64,000 nt of DNA from Candidatus Thiodiazotropha sp. (ex Codakia rugifera) (GCA_025656675.1 JAHXHN010000002.1:62001-126000), one strand, 5' to 3'; positions 18,152 to 27,893 are shown, numbered from the stretch's first letter. The notes: generated by a model not told the origin, from the letters alone. Translations and numbers: made by a program.

Positions 18152-18468
18152 CGATCATATCAATTCCGTCAACAATACATTCCCGTGCAGTGATAATTCG
18201 TGGATAAAAAATAATCAGCAGTGTTTCAGTCAGAAATAAAAAAACTGAATCCACTTAATCTTAAGACGCATTAATTTTTAGCCCTTGAATGACTAAAAAT
18301 ATCTCGTTGTAGATCTGGTGCATCACTGATTGTGCCGGATTGACGCTGAGATGGACGAGAGCTGATATATATTGAAGATTCAGTTGTTTTTGCCGATAGT
18401 GAGTGTATGAGTCCTTATCCTGAATCAATAACTGACAACTTCTAACAGCACTTTCTGGAGTGGCTTTC
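18152..18468. other. AT-rich spacer between the eCIS operon and the GGDEF-EAL gene
   Basis: No convincing gene. Short open frames on the minus strand run into the next gene and have no ribosome site. The stretch is markedly AT-rich compared with the eCIS genes and holds a good sigma70-like promoter for the next gene (listed separately). I see no clear intrinsic terminator for the eCIS transcript. Confidence 0.5.
18340..18368 (+). promoter_or_regulatory. Candidate sigma70 promoter of the GGDEF-EAL gene
   Basis: TTGACG at 18340-18345 and TGATAT at 18363-18368 are separated by 17 bases, about 100 bases before the start codon. Assigned by eye; no start site is known. Confidence 0.4.
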
Positions 18469-21400
18469 ATGCTACAACGCCTCAACATGACTGGCATGGT
18501 GAGGGACGAAGAAAATCATCCAGGGAAAGGTCTTTTCTCAGAGCAGATCAAACTGATCTATGCCAATGCGCTGCCCTCTACTGTAGCGATTCTAATTGTC
18601 ACTCTGCTGGCCTGGGTTGGATTGGATGGGGCATTGCCTGCCTGGATGCTCAACCTTTGGGCTGGTTATATGCTGCTTGTAGCGGCTGCTCGTATGGCAC
18701 TCTATCTTTCCTATAAAAAAGTTTTCGATGGAACACGTATAGGACTCTGGGCAGGCATGATCATTGCCTCAGCATCATCTGCAGGTATTGGCTGGGCCGG
18801 AGTGAGTTTTTTTGCAGAGGCTGCGGTGGATCCGGCCTATAAAATTGTCGTTGTTATGATTGTACTCGGTATCATGGCGGCAACTGTTCCGGTGCTCTCT
18901 GCTGTCTTGTCCGCATTCTTTACTGCCAGTCTGCCACCGGCATTGACACTCCTGGTTGTCATTGCCCAATGGGAAAGCCATGGAACACTGTTGTTACTCG
19001 CGGCGCTCTCCGTCTATACCGCACTCGTAATCTATACCGCAATCAATACCAACCGCATTCTGCTGCATACACTCAGTCTGCAGAGAGACAAGGAGGCGCT
19101 GATCGACAATCTGAATGTGGAGATTTCAGATCGCAGATTGGCACAGGATCAACTGGAAACGCATAAACGGAATCTCGAAATAGTTGTCGAGGAGCGTACC
19201 GAGCAACTGCTGCACAGTAATGAAGAACTGGAAAAAGAGATTGCGGTCCGGCTGAACTCAGAGCATGAACTGCGTGAGTCACACGATCGCTTTACCGCTG
19301 TTTTGGATACTCTGGATGCGTCTGTTTATGTGGCGGACATGGATAGTTACAAAGTCCTGTTTATGAACCAAAGTGCCATTGCCCGATGGGGTGACAGGGT
19401 AGGGGACACTTGCTGGAAAATGATGCAGAAAGATCCCCAGGGACCCTGTGATTTCTGTACGAACAAACAATTGCTCGATGACAAAGGGACACCAACCGGC
19501 ATTTACTCTTGGGAACGTCATGTCGAAGAGAGCAAAGAATGGCTCGACTGTCGTGACCAGGCCATCCAGTGGCCTGATGGACGTCTGGTGCGTATGGAGA
19601 TCGCTAAGGACATCACACCTCGTGTGATGGTGGAACAACGCATCCGCAAGGAACACCAGTTTTTGCAGACCATCATCGATGCTGTAGCGGATCCGATCAT
19701 GGTCGTGGACACGGACTACAACATCAAACTGATGAATAAGGCAGCGGAAATCACGCCGGCGATAGCGCATCTTGAAGTGTCCGAAAAGTGTTATCAGGTT
19801 AGTCATAATCAAGACTTTCCCTGTGAAGGTGACGACCATGCCTGCCCACTTGAGATCGTGGAAAAGACCCACGAGCCGGTGACGGTTATCCATCGTCACA
19901 GGATCGAAGATGGCTCGGAACGGTTATTTGAAGTGGTAGGCACACCATTGTTCGATGAACAACAGCAGATGACAGGTATGGTACAGGCCTCGAGAGATAT
20001 CACAGTGCATATCCAGACTCAGGAGGAGTTGCAGGAGAAGAAAACACGTCTCGAGCATGTGGCTTATCACGACAGTCTCACCAGCCTGCCCAATCGGACC
20101 CTGCTTGCAGACCGGCTCAATCAAACCATGGCACAGGTCAATCGCCGTGGTGGTCAGCTTGCAGTCGCGTATCTCGATCTTGATGGTTTCAAGGAGATCA
20201 ACGATAGCTATGGACACGATGTGGGTGATCTCTTTCTTGTTGCATTATCCCATCGAGTGAAAGAGATTCTCAGGGAGAGCGATACCATCGCACGTCTGGG
20301 CGGGGATGAGTTTGTGGCTGTACTAGTAGATCTCCAGGAATCCAAAGACAGTATTCCACTGCTGGATCGAATGTTGTCCGCGGCCGCTCAGCCGGTACAT
20401 TTGGGAGAATGGGTTCTGCAGGTCTCTGCCAGTATCGGAGTGACCTTCTATCCGCAGAAAGAAGAGGTCGACGCAGACCAACTCCTGCGTCAGGCCGATC
20501 AGGCCATGTATAACGCCAAAGTCACCGGTAAGAACCGTTATCACTTCTTCGAGGCGGACAAGTATAGAGGGCTGCGTGGGCGACATGAGACCGTGGCCAG
20601 AATTCGCCATGGATTGAAGCATAATGAATTTGTCCTGCACTACCAACCCAAGGTCAACATGCGCACCGGTGAAATTCTTGGTGCAGAGGCACTTATTCGT
20701 TGGGAACACACCCGACGCGGACTGCTGTTGCCGGGAGAATTCCTGCCCCTAATCGAGGATGATGAATTGGCTGTGATGTTGGATGAGTGGGTGATCGATA
20801 CAGCGCTCACCCAGATGGAAGAATGGAAAGCAGATGGTTTGGATCTGTCGGTCAGTGTCAACATCGGTGCCCGTTTTCTGCAGAAAAAGAATTTCGTGGA
20901 AAAACTGCGTGCACACCTGCAGGCGCATGCTGCCATTGACATGGCTCGCCTGGAATTGGAAGTGCTGGAAACCAGCGCCCTGGAAGATATGGCCCAGGTA
21001 TCGGAAGTGATCAAAACATGCCGGGAGATGGGTGTGGTATTTGCGCTGGACGATTTCGGCACCGGCTACTCCTCGCTGACCTACCTCAAACTGCTACCGG
21101 CGGGGTATCTCAAGATCGACCAGAGTTTTGTACGTGACATGCTCGATGACCCGGAAGATCTGGCTATTCTTGAAGGTGTACTCGGCCTCGCCACGGCCTT
21201 CCGGCGAGAGGCTATTGCAGAAGGAGTGGAGACCATCGAACATGGTCAAATGCTCATGCAGTTGGGCTGCGATCTGGCACAGGGCTATGCTATTGCGAAG
21301 CCTATGACCGCTAATCATATTGTTGCCTGGATGCAGACTTGGCGGCCGGATCCCAGGTGGGCCAATCAGAAAACTATCCGGCGGGAGGACCTGCCGCTGC

Positions 21401-21714
21401 TTTTTGCCAGCGTGGAACATCGCGCCTGGGTACGTAATGTGGAACTCCATGTAAGAGGACACACAGGCCCCACAGGCTCGATGAGTATGAAGGATTGTCG
21501 TTTTGGTCAATGGTTACAGGATACAGGGCGCGAGCAGTATGGTGAGTTTCCCGGTTTCGGAAGAGTCACGAAACTGCACCACCTTATTCACGACCTGGCC
21601 ACCGATCTTTGCGAATCCGCAGGCAAGCAGGATGAGCAGGTGCTGGAACAGGGACTGCAAGCACTCAATGGTCTCAGGGATGACCTTATCAAAGAGCTGA
21701 ATACACTCATCTAG
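18469..21714 (+). CDS. Membrane PAS-PAS-GGDEF-EAL cyclic-di-GMP protein with C-terminal CZB-like domain
   Basis: A protein of 1081 residues; GGAG lies 8 bases before ATG 18469. The first 200 residues hold about five or six hydrophobic helices, then a coiled coil (QDQLETHKRNLEIVVEERTEQL region). Two Cys-bearing PAS domains follow (about 275-385 and 394-517), then GGDEF (about 527-690) with an intact RLGGDEF and an RxxD inhibitory site (RESD) five residues before it, and EAL (about 711-954) with AEALIRWEH and DDFGTGYSSLTYL. The last 100 residues (EHRAWVRNVELHV, DCRFGQWLQDTG, LHHLIHDLA) have the H-W...C-FG-W...H...H spacing of the CZB zinc-binding domain. Both catalytic domains look active, so it may switch between making and breaking c-di-GMP in response to zinc or oxidants; this is inferred. 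Confidence 0.85.
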   Translation: MLQRLNMTGMVRDEENHPGKGLFSEQIKLIYANALPSTVAILIVTLLAWVGLDGALPAWMLNLWAGYMLLVAAARMALYLSYKKVFDGTRIGLWAGMIIASASSAGIGWAGVSFFAEAAVDPAYKIVVVMIVLGIMAATVPVLSAVLSAFFTASLPPALTLLVVIAQWESHGTLLLLAALSVYTALVIYTAINTNRILLHTLSLQRDKEALIDNLNVEISDRRLAQDQLETHKRNLEIVVEERTEQLLHSNEELEKEIAVRLNSEHELRESHDRFTAVLDTLDASVYVADMDSYKVLFMNQSAIARWGDRVGDTCWKMMQKDPQGPCDFCTNKQLLDDKGTPTGIYSWERHVEESKEWLDCRDQAIQWPDGRLVRMEIAKDITPRVMVEQRIRKEHQFLQTIIDAVADPIMVVDTDYNIKLMNKAAEITPAIAHLEVSEKCYQVSHNQDFPCEGDDHACPLEIVEKTHEPVTVIHRHRIEDGSERLFEVVGTPLFDEQQQMTGMVQASRDITVHIQTQEELQEKKTRLEHVAYHDSLTSLPNRTLLADRLNQTMAQVNRRGGQLAVAYLDLDGFKEINDSYGHDVGDLFLVALSHRVKEILRESDTIARLGGDEFVAVLVDLQESKDSIPLLDRMLSAAAQPVHLGEWVLQVSASIGVTFYPQKEEVDADQLLRQADQAMYNAKVTGKNRYHFFEADKYRGLRGRHETVARIRHGLKHNEFVLHYQPKVNMRTGEILGAEALIRWEHTRRGLLLPGEFLPLIEDDELAVMLDEWVIDTALTQMEEWKADGLDLSVSVNIGARFLQKKNFVEKLRAHLQAHAAIDMARLELEVLETSALEDMAQVSEVIKTCREMGVVFALDDFGTGYSSLTYLKLLPAGYLKIDQSFVRDMLDDPEDLAILEGVLGLATAFRREAIAEGVETIEHGQMLMQLGCDLAQGYAIAKPMTANHIVAWMQTWRPDPRWANQKTIRREDLPLLFASVEHRAWVRNVELHVRGHTGPTGSMSMKDCRFGQWLQDTGREQYGEFPGFGRVTKLHHLIHDLATDLCESAGKQDEQVLEQGLQALNGLRDDLIKELNTLI

Positions 21715-22221
21715 ATCCTTATATCATCTGTGTACTGTATGACTGTCTGGTGAAGATAATCCAATTACAATCAAGGCGCAGGCCTTGGCTGATCCAAGGT
21801 TGCTGACCAGCGTTGCGGTGTTCAAACAAGGTTTCCATCCAGGGGGCCTGATACCTTGGAGCTGGTATCGGAGAGGTCGTGGATTTCGAGGGGAATCTGG
21901 CAGTGCTCCAGGTGTTCCAGGAAGGGATAAATGGGTTCAGTGTGTGTCGGTTTTGAAGGTCCGGTTTTATTGAAAGTATAGACCCCGTCTGGTGAGAAGT
22001 TATTCGCTCTGGTATCGCAACACCCCGCTTAAAAGGTGGCATCTGCCTGGCTATTCAGTAAGATATAGCCCTATTTTTTTCAAGAATTTATTGATCATGG
22101 TATTGTTATGGCATTTAATCTGCCCGCCAATTCTAAGCAGTTGTATTTACAGTATTTACTAGGCTTTTTAACAGTCGAGTGGGAATAGGGCTATCAAACT
22201 GCCGGACTGCCGGAACCATCA
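21715..22221. other. Non-coding stretch with a possible gene remnant on the minus strand
   Basis: No complete gene is seen. On the minus strand, frame 22028 to 21822 is open for about 68 codons and reads in a protein-like way (TEPIYPFLEHLEHCQIPLEI) but lacks a start codon, so it could be the end of a decayed gene. A different minus-strand frame (22042-21719) is longer but has poor amino-acid character. The last 150 bases, before tadA, are AT-rich and presumably hold its promoter. Confidence 0.3.
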
Positions 22222-22722
22222 ATGCCAGCAAGTGATCAGGAGTTGACCGACCAGCAGTTTATGCAACATGCGTTGCTACTGGCCGAGCGTGCAGAATCAC
22301 AGGGAGAGGTTCCGGTTGGCGCCGTGGTTGTTTTACACAACCAAATCATTGGTGAAGGCTGGAATCAACCCATCACCCGGCAGGATCCAACGGCCCATGC
22401 TGAGATCATGGCGTTACGTGATGCTGCCTCTAAGAGGGAAAACTATCGTCTGCCGGAGACCACTTTGTATGTCACGCTCGAGCCCTGCCCGATGTGTGCC
22501 GGCGCCATCGTGCATGCCCGGGTTGAGCGGGTGGTTTATGCCGCTACCGATCCCAAGGGTGGAGCAGCAGGCTCTGTTTTCAAACTATTACCGACTGATG
22601 AGCGGTTTAATCATCGTGTGGTGGTGGATGGCGGTGTGTTGCAAGCAGCAAGCACAGCATTATTGAGAGATTTTTTTCGTCGTAAACGAATAGAACAAAA
22701 AAACGGGAGAAATAACCAGTGA
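22222..22722 (+). CDS. tadA: tRNA-specific adenosine deaminase TadA
   Basis: A protein of 166 residues, the usual length. It carries the zinc and catalytic signature of the cytidine/adenosine deaminase fold: HAE with His 59 and Glu 61 and PCPMC with Cys 89 and 92. TadA converts A34 to inosine in tRNA-Arg(ACG) and is essential in most bacteria. The phrase QGEVPVGAVVV near the N-terminus is typical. The stop overlaps the GTG start of the next gene by four bases, so the two are translated together. Confidence 0.93.
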   Translation: MPASDQELTDQQFMQHALLLAERAESQGEVPVGAVVVLHNQIIGEGWNQPITRQDPTAHAEIMALRDAASKRENYRLPETTLYVTLEPCPMCAGAIVHARVERVVYAATDPKGGAAGSVFKLLPTDERFNHRVVVDGGVLQAASTALLRDFFRRKRIEQKNGRNNQ

Positions 22723-23738
22723 GCACCAGCTCTCGATCTTTCCATGTGATGCTGATCCTGTTGATTGGCTACCTTCCACTACAGCTGTATGCGGATCCTC
22801 TTGCGGATTTTGAACGATGTATCTGGGAACAGCTTCAGGATGCCGATAATAGCATGCGTGTAGGCGAGCTGAGACGAACCTGTCTGGATCGTCCTGATCC
22901 GCTCTCCCTGCAAACTGAAGGGGCGGAGGGAGTGCTGCCTCCAGTATCGGAAAAGAGCGTGTCGCTGGTTGAAAAAAGGATCAGTGCCGAGAAGGAAACA
23001 CGTTCTAACCCTTTTGTACTCTTACCGCATAAACAGAATTATCTGTTATTGGCGACCTATAATGACACACCAAATTACGAGGTCTATAACGTACCGGAAT
23101 CCGAGTTCGACCGATTGGAAATGAAGTTTCAACTCAGTTTTAAGATGCCAGTGGTGGAAGGTCTTTTTGGCAGCAATATAGATCTCTATGGGGCCTACAC
23201 CAACCTCTCATTCTGGCAGGCTTACAATAAGGATGTCTCATCCCCATTCCGCGAAACCGTACATGAACCTGAGATGTTTCTGGTGATCCCCAATGACTGG
23301 CGTCTGTTTGGCTGGAGAAATGTCCTGCAGCAGTATGGCGCGGTCCATCAGTCGAATGGTCAAGGGGGGTTTCGTTCACGTAGTTGGAACCGTCTGTATG
23401 CCAACTTTATTTTTGAAAAGGGTAATTTTCTGGTCGGTGTCAAACCCTGGTACCGGTTACCCGAAGACAATGATGACAATCCGGATATCGATGATTTTCT
23501 TGGTCGATATGAGCTGTCAGGTATTTATAAGAAAGAGAGCCAGACCTTTAGTATGTTGCTGCGTAACCTGTTTGATGGAGACAGCCGCAAAACCATGCAA
23601 CTTGACTGGAGCTTCCCCATTCACGGCCGCTGGCGCGGTTATTTACAATATTTCAATGGTTATGGTGAAAGCATGATTGACTATGATGCGAAAAGTCATC
23701 GGATTGGTTTTGGTCTGCAATTGACCGACTGGCTATAG
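22719..23738 (+). CDS. pldA: Outer membrane phospholipase A (OMPLA)
   Basis: A protein of 339 residues with an N-terminal signal peptide (hydrophobic core at about 8-22, cleaved near YADP). The catalytic set of OMPLA is present: HQSNG with His 210 and Ser 212, and RSWNR with the Asn of the triad. Alternating aromatic and polar residues in the C-terminal 250 residues fit a twelve-stranded barrel, and it ends with aromatic strands. OMPLA hydrolyses phospholipids that reach the outer leaflet. Start GTG 22719 overlaps tadA. The C-terminus overlaps the convergent mltF gene by six bases. Confidence 0.9.
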   Translation: MSTSSRSFHVMLILLIGYLPLQLYADPLADFERCIWEQLQDADNSMRVGELRRTCLDRPDPLSLQTEGAEGVLPPVSEKSVSLVEKRISAEKETRSNPFVLLPHKQNYLLLATYNDTPNYEVYNVPESEFDRLEMKFQLSFKMPVVEGLFGSNIDLYGAYTNLSFWQAYNKDVSSPFRETVHEPEMFLVIPNDWRLFGWRNVLQQYGAVHQSNGQGGFRSRSWNRLYANFIFEKGNFLVGVKPWYRLPEDNDDNPDIDDFLGRYELSGIYKKESQTFSMLLRNLFDGDSRKTMQLDWSFPIHGRWRGYLQYFNGYGESMIDYDAKSHRIGFGLQLTDWL

Positions 23739-25160
23739 CGCCTCGGGAATGATCGAGAGGGCATGGGGTGGATTGTCCTCGGATTGATTTGCCAGTTCCA
23801 TCTGACGTAGTTGCCATTGCAACAGCTCAAAGTAGGCACGAATATTGTCCACGTAGTTGACAGGTTCCTTGCCTCGGGCATAGCCGCGCTTGAGGCTGGC
23901 ATACCATTTCTTGAGGCTCAATTTAGGTAAGTGTTTTTTTACCTCGACCCATTTATCCGGATCGTCTCCCAAGTGTTCTGTCAGAATTCGGGCATCTTCA
24001 AGGTGGCCAAATCCAACATTGTAACCAGCCAGAGTCAACCACAAACGATCGGGTTCCAGTATTCTTTCGGGTAACTTTTTCTCAATAAAACGCAGATATT
24101 TCGCACCACCGATAATGCTCTGTTTGGGATCGAGTCGACTCTCGATTTTCATCTGCTTGGCAGCAGCCAGGGTCAGCATCATGATTCCCCTGACGCCAGT
24201 GGGTGATTTTGCCTTGGGGTTCCAGTGCGACTCCTGATAACCAATAGCGGCAAGCATGCGCCAGTCAATACCAGTCATCGTCTCTGCTTCTTTGAATAGA
24301 GTCTCGTATTTTGGCAGGCGGTTTCGAATATGTTTGATAAAGGTGCGTAGTTCTACAAAGTTAAGCCGGCCGATATGCCCATAGTGGCGCTCGATCAACT
24401 GTGACAGGGTGCCATCTTCGCGAATACGTGTAAAAAACTCCTCCATGGCTTTGTAGAGGCTGTCATCTTCAGCGTGGGCCATCGCCCAAGCCAGTGGTTG
24501 AGGTGCTGTCAGGTCAAACCCAATTTTGATAAAAGGCATGAAGCGTCGGGTTACCGCAAATTCGTTGGAGTCCGCGATGGTTAAGTCGATTTCTTTGTCC
24601 TGCACCATCTGCATCAATTCAGCGCTTTCCAGGTCAGTATGAATCTTCCAGCCCAATGCGGGGTGCTCCTCCTTTAGCCTTTGCAGCTCCTCTTCATGAC
24701 TACTCCCGGCAAGTATGTGCAGATCTTTGCCCACCAAATCTTCTACCTTACGAGGGCGGTTCTCTCCGCTGCGATAGATAACCTGTTGGGTGATCTCTTG
24801 ATAGGAGGGGCCAAATCGGATTTCAGATTCCCGTTCCGGGGTTATCGTCAGTCCGGCGGCTGCCAAGTGGGCATCACCCTTGATGACAGTGGGTAACAGG
24901 TCATCAAAGCGTTTGGGAATGATGAAGTGGGCTTTTACGTCCAGCTGCTCTGCAAACAGCTGCACCAGGTCATATTCAAAACCGGTCAATCCTTCAGAGC
25001 CCTCGTACAGTGTTGTACCGCTATTCCGGGTTGCTACCCGCAACTCACCGGAAGCTTTGATACGCTCTACCAGGGGGGGTGGGATGCTGCAACTGCCGAT
25101 CACTACAGACAGGGCCATAAGGCAGACTGTGGCCAGCATAGGTAGTGGATTTGGGTGCAT
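23733..25160 (-). CDS. mltF: Membrane-bound lytic murein transglycosylase F
   Basis: A protein of 475 residues with an N-terminal hydrophobic segment ending in IGSC, a plausible lipobox with Cys 24. A periplasmic solute-binding (SBP_bac_3-type) domain fills about residues 35-265 (LRVATRNSGTTLYEG, LTGFEYDLVQLFA), and an SLT domain follows with the catalytic Glu in IGYQESHWNP and the supporting GVRGIMMLT and AGYNVG motifs. This order is diagnostic of MltF, which cleaves peptidoglycan glycan strands. The gene converges on pldA, and its upstream side faces a 300-base spacer. Confidence 0.92.
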   Translation of the reverse strand: MHPNPLPMLATVCLMALSVVIGSCSIPPPLVERIKASGELRVATRNSGTTLYEGSEGLTGFEYDLVQLFAEQLDVKAHFIIPKRFDDLLPTVIKGDAHLAAAGLTITPERESEIRFGPSYQEITQQVIYRSGENRPRKVEDLVGKDLHILAGSSHEEELQRLKEEHPALGWKIHTDLESAELMQMVQDKEIDLTIADSNEFAVTRRFMPFIKIGFDLTAPQPLAWAMAHAEDDSLYKAMEEFFTRIREDGTLSQLIERHYGHIGRLNFVELRTFIKHIRNRLPKYETLFKEAETMTGIDWRMLAAIGYQESHWNPKAKSPTGVRGIMMLTLAAAKQMKIESRLDPKQSIIGGAKYLRFIEKKLPERILEPDRLWLTLAGYNVGFGHLEDARILTEHLGDDPDKWVEVKKHLPKLSLKKWYASLKRGYARGKEPVNYVDNIRAYFELLQWQLRQMELANQSEDNPPHALSIIPEAL

Positions 25161-25460
25161 CTATCTCTGTAATTTGTAGTTACTTTTTGTTATGACAACT
25201 GAAACAAACTTAGACTCCCCCGAAGAGACATCCTGTTATTTGGTGATAGCTGGAACATGCCTGTTTAGTGCTTAAGTCTAGCCAGTTTAGTATAGAATAG
25301 AGCTTCTGCCGGTAAAGTCGATCAGTGACTTGATAACGCAAACCTGCATGTGTGGCATTGATTTTCAGCAATTAACTGATTTTAGTACACGAGTCTGTGA
25401 TTGAAAGGTTGCGCACAACGCAGATTTATTCACCAAATTGGTGGGGTACCCAGGTATTCA
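25161..25460. other. Spacer between mltF and tRNA-Ser
   Basis: About 300 bases, AT-rich, with no open frame of coding character. It should hold the mltF promoter on the minus strand and the tRNA promoter on the plus strand; I cannot fix either with confidence. Confidence 0.5.
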
Positions 25461-25550
25461 GGAGAGGTGCCAGAGTGGCCGAATGGGCCTGACTCGAAAT
25501 CAGGTGATCCCTTGCGGGATCCGAGGGTTCGAATCCCTCCCTCTCCGCCA
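25461..25550 (+). tRNA. tRNA-Ser (anticodon CGA)
   Basis: A 90-base type II tRNA. The acceptor arm GGAGAGG pairs with the CTCTCC end, followed by an encoded GCCA. The anticodon arm CCTGA-CTCGAAA-TCAGG places CGA as the anticodon, reading UCG. A long variable arm (GATCCCTTGCGGGATC) and the GGTTCGAATCC T-arm are both clear. It stands alone, with no second tRNA next to it. Confidence 0.96.
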
Positions 25551-25831
25551 GAACTCGGTTAAACTATTAAGTGAAAGAGCCTATAAATCCCTTGATGCAG
25601 TAGGTTTCTGAGTGGGCTGATTGATATCACGACAGGTAAGAATCCTGATAATTAACGGTTAGTTGGTCTTCCATCGGCAAACGAACTACTCATGTTAATC
25701 TAGTGAGATGTGGATATCAGTGAATGACAGGATAGATCCAAGCTTATAACATCAATAAAAATGGAGTGTGAGTCGTGCCCACACGCCATGATTTGCGACT
25801 TATTTCAGCCTGTCTATTCCTGCTTGTCAGC

Positions 25832-26581
25832 CTATTTGTTGATTGTCTGAATGGCTTTGACAGTCTGTTTGGTATCCCATACCGCATTGGCCAGAAAGCG
25901 GAAATTGACCATTGCCGCTTCGTAACCGTCACCCTCCTCAATTTGTGCTGCTGCAGTCGCATCCGAAACCACAGCGACTTCAAAACCTTGTTCGAGTAAT
26001 TCACGTAGGTGTGATTCCGTGCAAAGATTGGCTGACATGCCGGCAAGAATTACTTTGTCAATGCCTCGCTTGCGCAACTGCAACACCAGATCATTGGTAT
26101 CCGGTCCATACAGCTTATGTGGTGATGTTACGATTGCAGCACCCCCTTCAATGTAGGGTTTGTATTGGGCCAGCCAGTCTGCACCCGATCCTTCGAAGTC
26201 TTTCGTGCTGAGGGGATCGGGACGGTCAAACATGCCAATTTTGTGCATCAGTTTTTCCAGTGCGCCTTCGAACTTCCAACCATGATCATGGGGATAGTAG
26301 TAGTGAGGTGAGATGAAGAGGGGAAGGCTACTCGCCTTCGCTGTCTTCATTAAGGCTTCTATGTTTGCAACGGTGTTGTTCCGGGTGACACTCTTTCCAA
26401 CAACACCCCAGGTAACTCCTTTTGAACTAAGGAAGTCGTTCTGTGGATCGGTGATGACGACTGCTGTACGTTGCGGGTCGATGTTGAAACCCGGGACCGG
26501 TAAGGCCGCTATGGAATGGGTAGTAAGGCTGGCATTTAAACCTAGTGCAGCAATGAGACTATAGAGTGTACTGCGTTTCAT
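25832..26581 (-). CDS. Exported isochorismatase-family cysteine hydrolase
   Basis: A protein of 249 residues. The first 27 residues form a signal peptide (KRSTLYSLIAALGLNASL, ending near IAALP), which is unusual for this mostly cytosolic family. The triad of isochorismatase-like hydrolases is present: Asp 45 in ITDPQNDF, Lys 156 in PHKLYG and Cys 187 in ANLCTESH. The substrate is unknown; relatives cleave amides such as nicotinamide, ureidoacrylate or N-carbamoyl compounds. It lies 32 bases after the glutaredoxin gene on the same strand, so the two may be one transcript. Confidence 0.82.
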   Translation of the reverse strand: MKRSTLYSLIAALGLNASLTTHSIAALPVPGFNIDPQRTAVVITDPQNDFLSSKGVTWGVVGKSVTRNNTVANIEALMKTAKASSLPLFISPHYYYPHDHGWKFEGALEKLMHKIGMFDRPDPLSTKDFEGSGADWLAQYKPYIEGGAAIVTSPHKLYGPDTNDLVLQLRKRGIDKVILAGMSANLCTESHLRELLEQGFEVAVVSDATAAAQIEEGDGYEAAMVNFRFLANAVWDTKQTVKAIQTINK

Positions 26582-26613
26582 TATCTTCTCCTCATATTGG
26601 TTAGATGGATCTA

Positions 26614-26871
26614 TCAGTGTGTTTCGAGTAGAGAGGTCAAATGTCCTGCTTGATCCAGCTGTCGTAGATCATCAAATCCACCAATTGCCTGATCATTGAT
26701 GACAATCTGTGGCACAGTCCTGCCTCCGGTACGGTCCACCATCTCGGACAGCACTAGCTGATCACCGCCTATGTCGAATTCTTCGTAGGCGATATCTCTT
26801 GCATCCAGAAGCGCTTTTGCATTGAGGCAGTATGGGCATTGTGATCTGGTATATATTTCAACGTTATTCAT
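26614..26871 (-). CDS. grxC: Glutaredoxin 3
   Basis: A protein of 85 residues, the normal length for a class I glutaredoxin. It has the dithiol active site CPYC at residues 12-15, the cis-Pro TVPQIVI and the glutathione-binding GGFDDL. It reduces disulfides and glutathionylated proteins in the cytosol. It is the upstream member of a two-gene unit with the exported hydrolase and is divergent from the AraC-type regulator that starts 120 bases away, so that regulator may control it. Confidence 0.93.
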   Translation of the reverse strand: MNNVEIYTRSQCPYCLNAKALLDARDIAYEEFDIGGDQLVLSEMVDRTGGRTVPQIVINDQAIGGFDDLRQLDQAGHLTSLLETH

Positions 26872-26990
26872 CGTTCGTTCTCTCCGTTATGGTTACTGTA
26901 AGATTATTATGGTGCGTTGTATGTGGATGAACTATGTGCATATCACCAGTAAATATGCCCATTCGTCTGTTTTGTTTGTATACTTACTAT

Positions 26991-27893
26991 ATGGATGTAT
27001 TAAGTGAAATATTGCGTATGCTGCGCCTCAGAGCGACAGTCTTTCTTCATGCCTGTTTCTACGGAGATTGGGCTGTTGACACATCAGGTGAGCGACGCGC
27101 CACTTTCCATATCGTGGCAAGAGGCGGTTGTTGGCTGCATGTAGCAGGGGAACCGGAACCGATAGCATTGGCTGGCGGCGACCTGATCGTATTTCCTCGC
27201 GATGCACAACACACGATTACCAATAGCCAGCAGCCACTTGATGACAGGTTTCCACGTAATCGGATTTCTGATCGGGATGATGGTGGTCCTGGCGTAACGC
27301 TGGTTTGCGGTTACTTTGACTTCGAGCGCCATAATTGGAATCCACTCATAGATGCCCTGCCCGATGTGGTGATCATCCGGGATGAGGCTAATGCCCGTGT
27401 AGCCTTAACGAGCACCCTAGGACATTTCCTGATTTGCGAGGTGGAAGCAGGAGAAATCGGTGGAGACTTGGTTGTCGACAAACTGTCGGAGATACTCTTT
27501 ACCTATGTCATAAGAAACCACCTGCAGACAAACAGCGGCCAGGGTTTCATTGCCGCCCTTGCAGACAGTAAAATCGGCCAGGTGTTGAGCAAAATCCATG
27601 AAGCTCCGGCTGAAAACTGGACGGTTGAGCGACTGGCAAAAGCTGCAGGCATGTCACGCTCCGGGTTTGCTGAGCGGTTCAGTCAACTGGTCAAAATATC
27701 ACCTATGCAATATCTCAGCCGCTGGCGCATGACCAGGGCGAATGAACTGTTTCTGACGACAAACTATTCAGTCGCTCGAGTGGCAGAATTATCCGGTTAT
27801 GAATCGGAGGTCGCTTTTGCAAAAGCCTTTAAAAAACATATTGGCTACGGACCCGGTGAAGCAAGAAAAAAGAAAAACCTGATGCTGGAGTAG
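26991..27893 (+). CDS. AraC-family regulator with N-terminal cupin (AraC_binding_2/Cupin_6 type)
   Basis: A protein of 300 residues. The N-terminal 190 residues form a cupin-like sensor (FYGDWAVDTSG, FHIVARGGCWLHV, GDLIVFPRDAQHTI). The last 100 residues hold two helix-turn-helix units (VERLAKAAGMSRSGFAERF and VARVAELSGYESEVAFAKAF). It resembles the regulator at 36457-37437 along its whole length. Start ATG 26991 is chosen because the motif-bearing part begins just after it; no good ribosome site is visible, and in-frame codons at 26934 are less likely. It is divergent from grxC and the hydrolase, which are its likely targets. Confidence 0.85.
   Translation: MDVLSEILRMLRLRATVFLHACFYGDWAVDTSGERRATFHIVARGGCWLHVAGEPEPIALAGGDLIVFPRDAQHTITNSQQPLDDRFPRNRISDRDDGGPGVTLVCGYFDFERHNWNPLIDALPDVVIIRDEANARVALTSTLGHFLICEVEAGEIGGDLVVDKLSEILFTYVIRNHLQTNSGQGFIAALADSKIGQVLSKIHEAPAENWTVERLAKAAGMSRSGFAERFSQLVKISPMQYLSRWRMTRANELFLTTNYSVARVAELSGYESEVAFAKAFKKHIGYGPGEARKKKNLMLE

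Noticed and set aside
18261-18497. Minus-strand frame overlapping the start of the GGDEF-EAL gene
   Set aside because: Overlaps a well-supported start and has no family character.
21719-22042. Minus-strand open frame of 107 codons before tadA
   Set aside because: Amino-acid content is poor and no ribosome site; a different frame in the same place looks more protein-like.
25461-25550. tRNA-Ser as an integration site for a mobile island covering the following genes
   Set aside because: No integrase gene and no partial 3' tRNA copy were found within the window.
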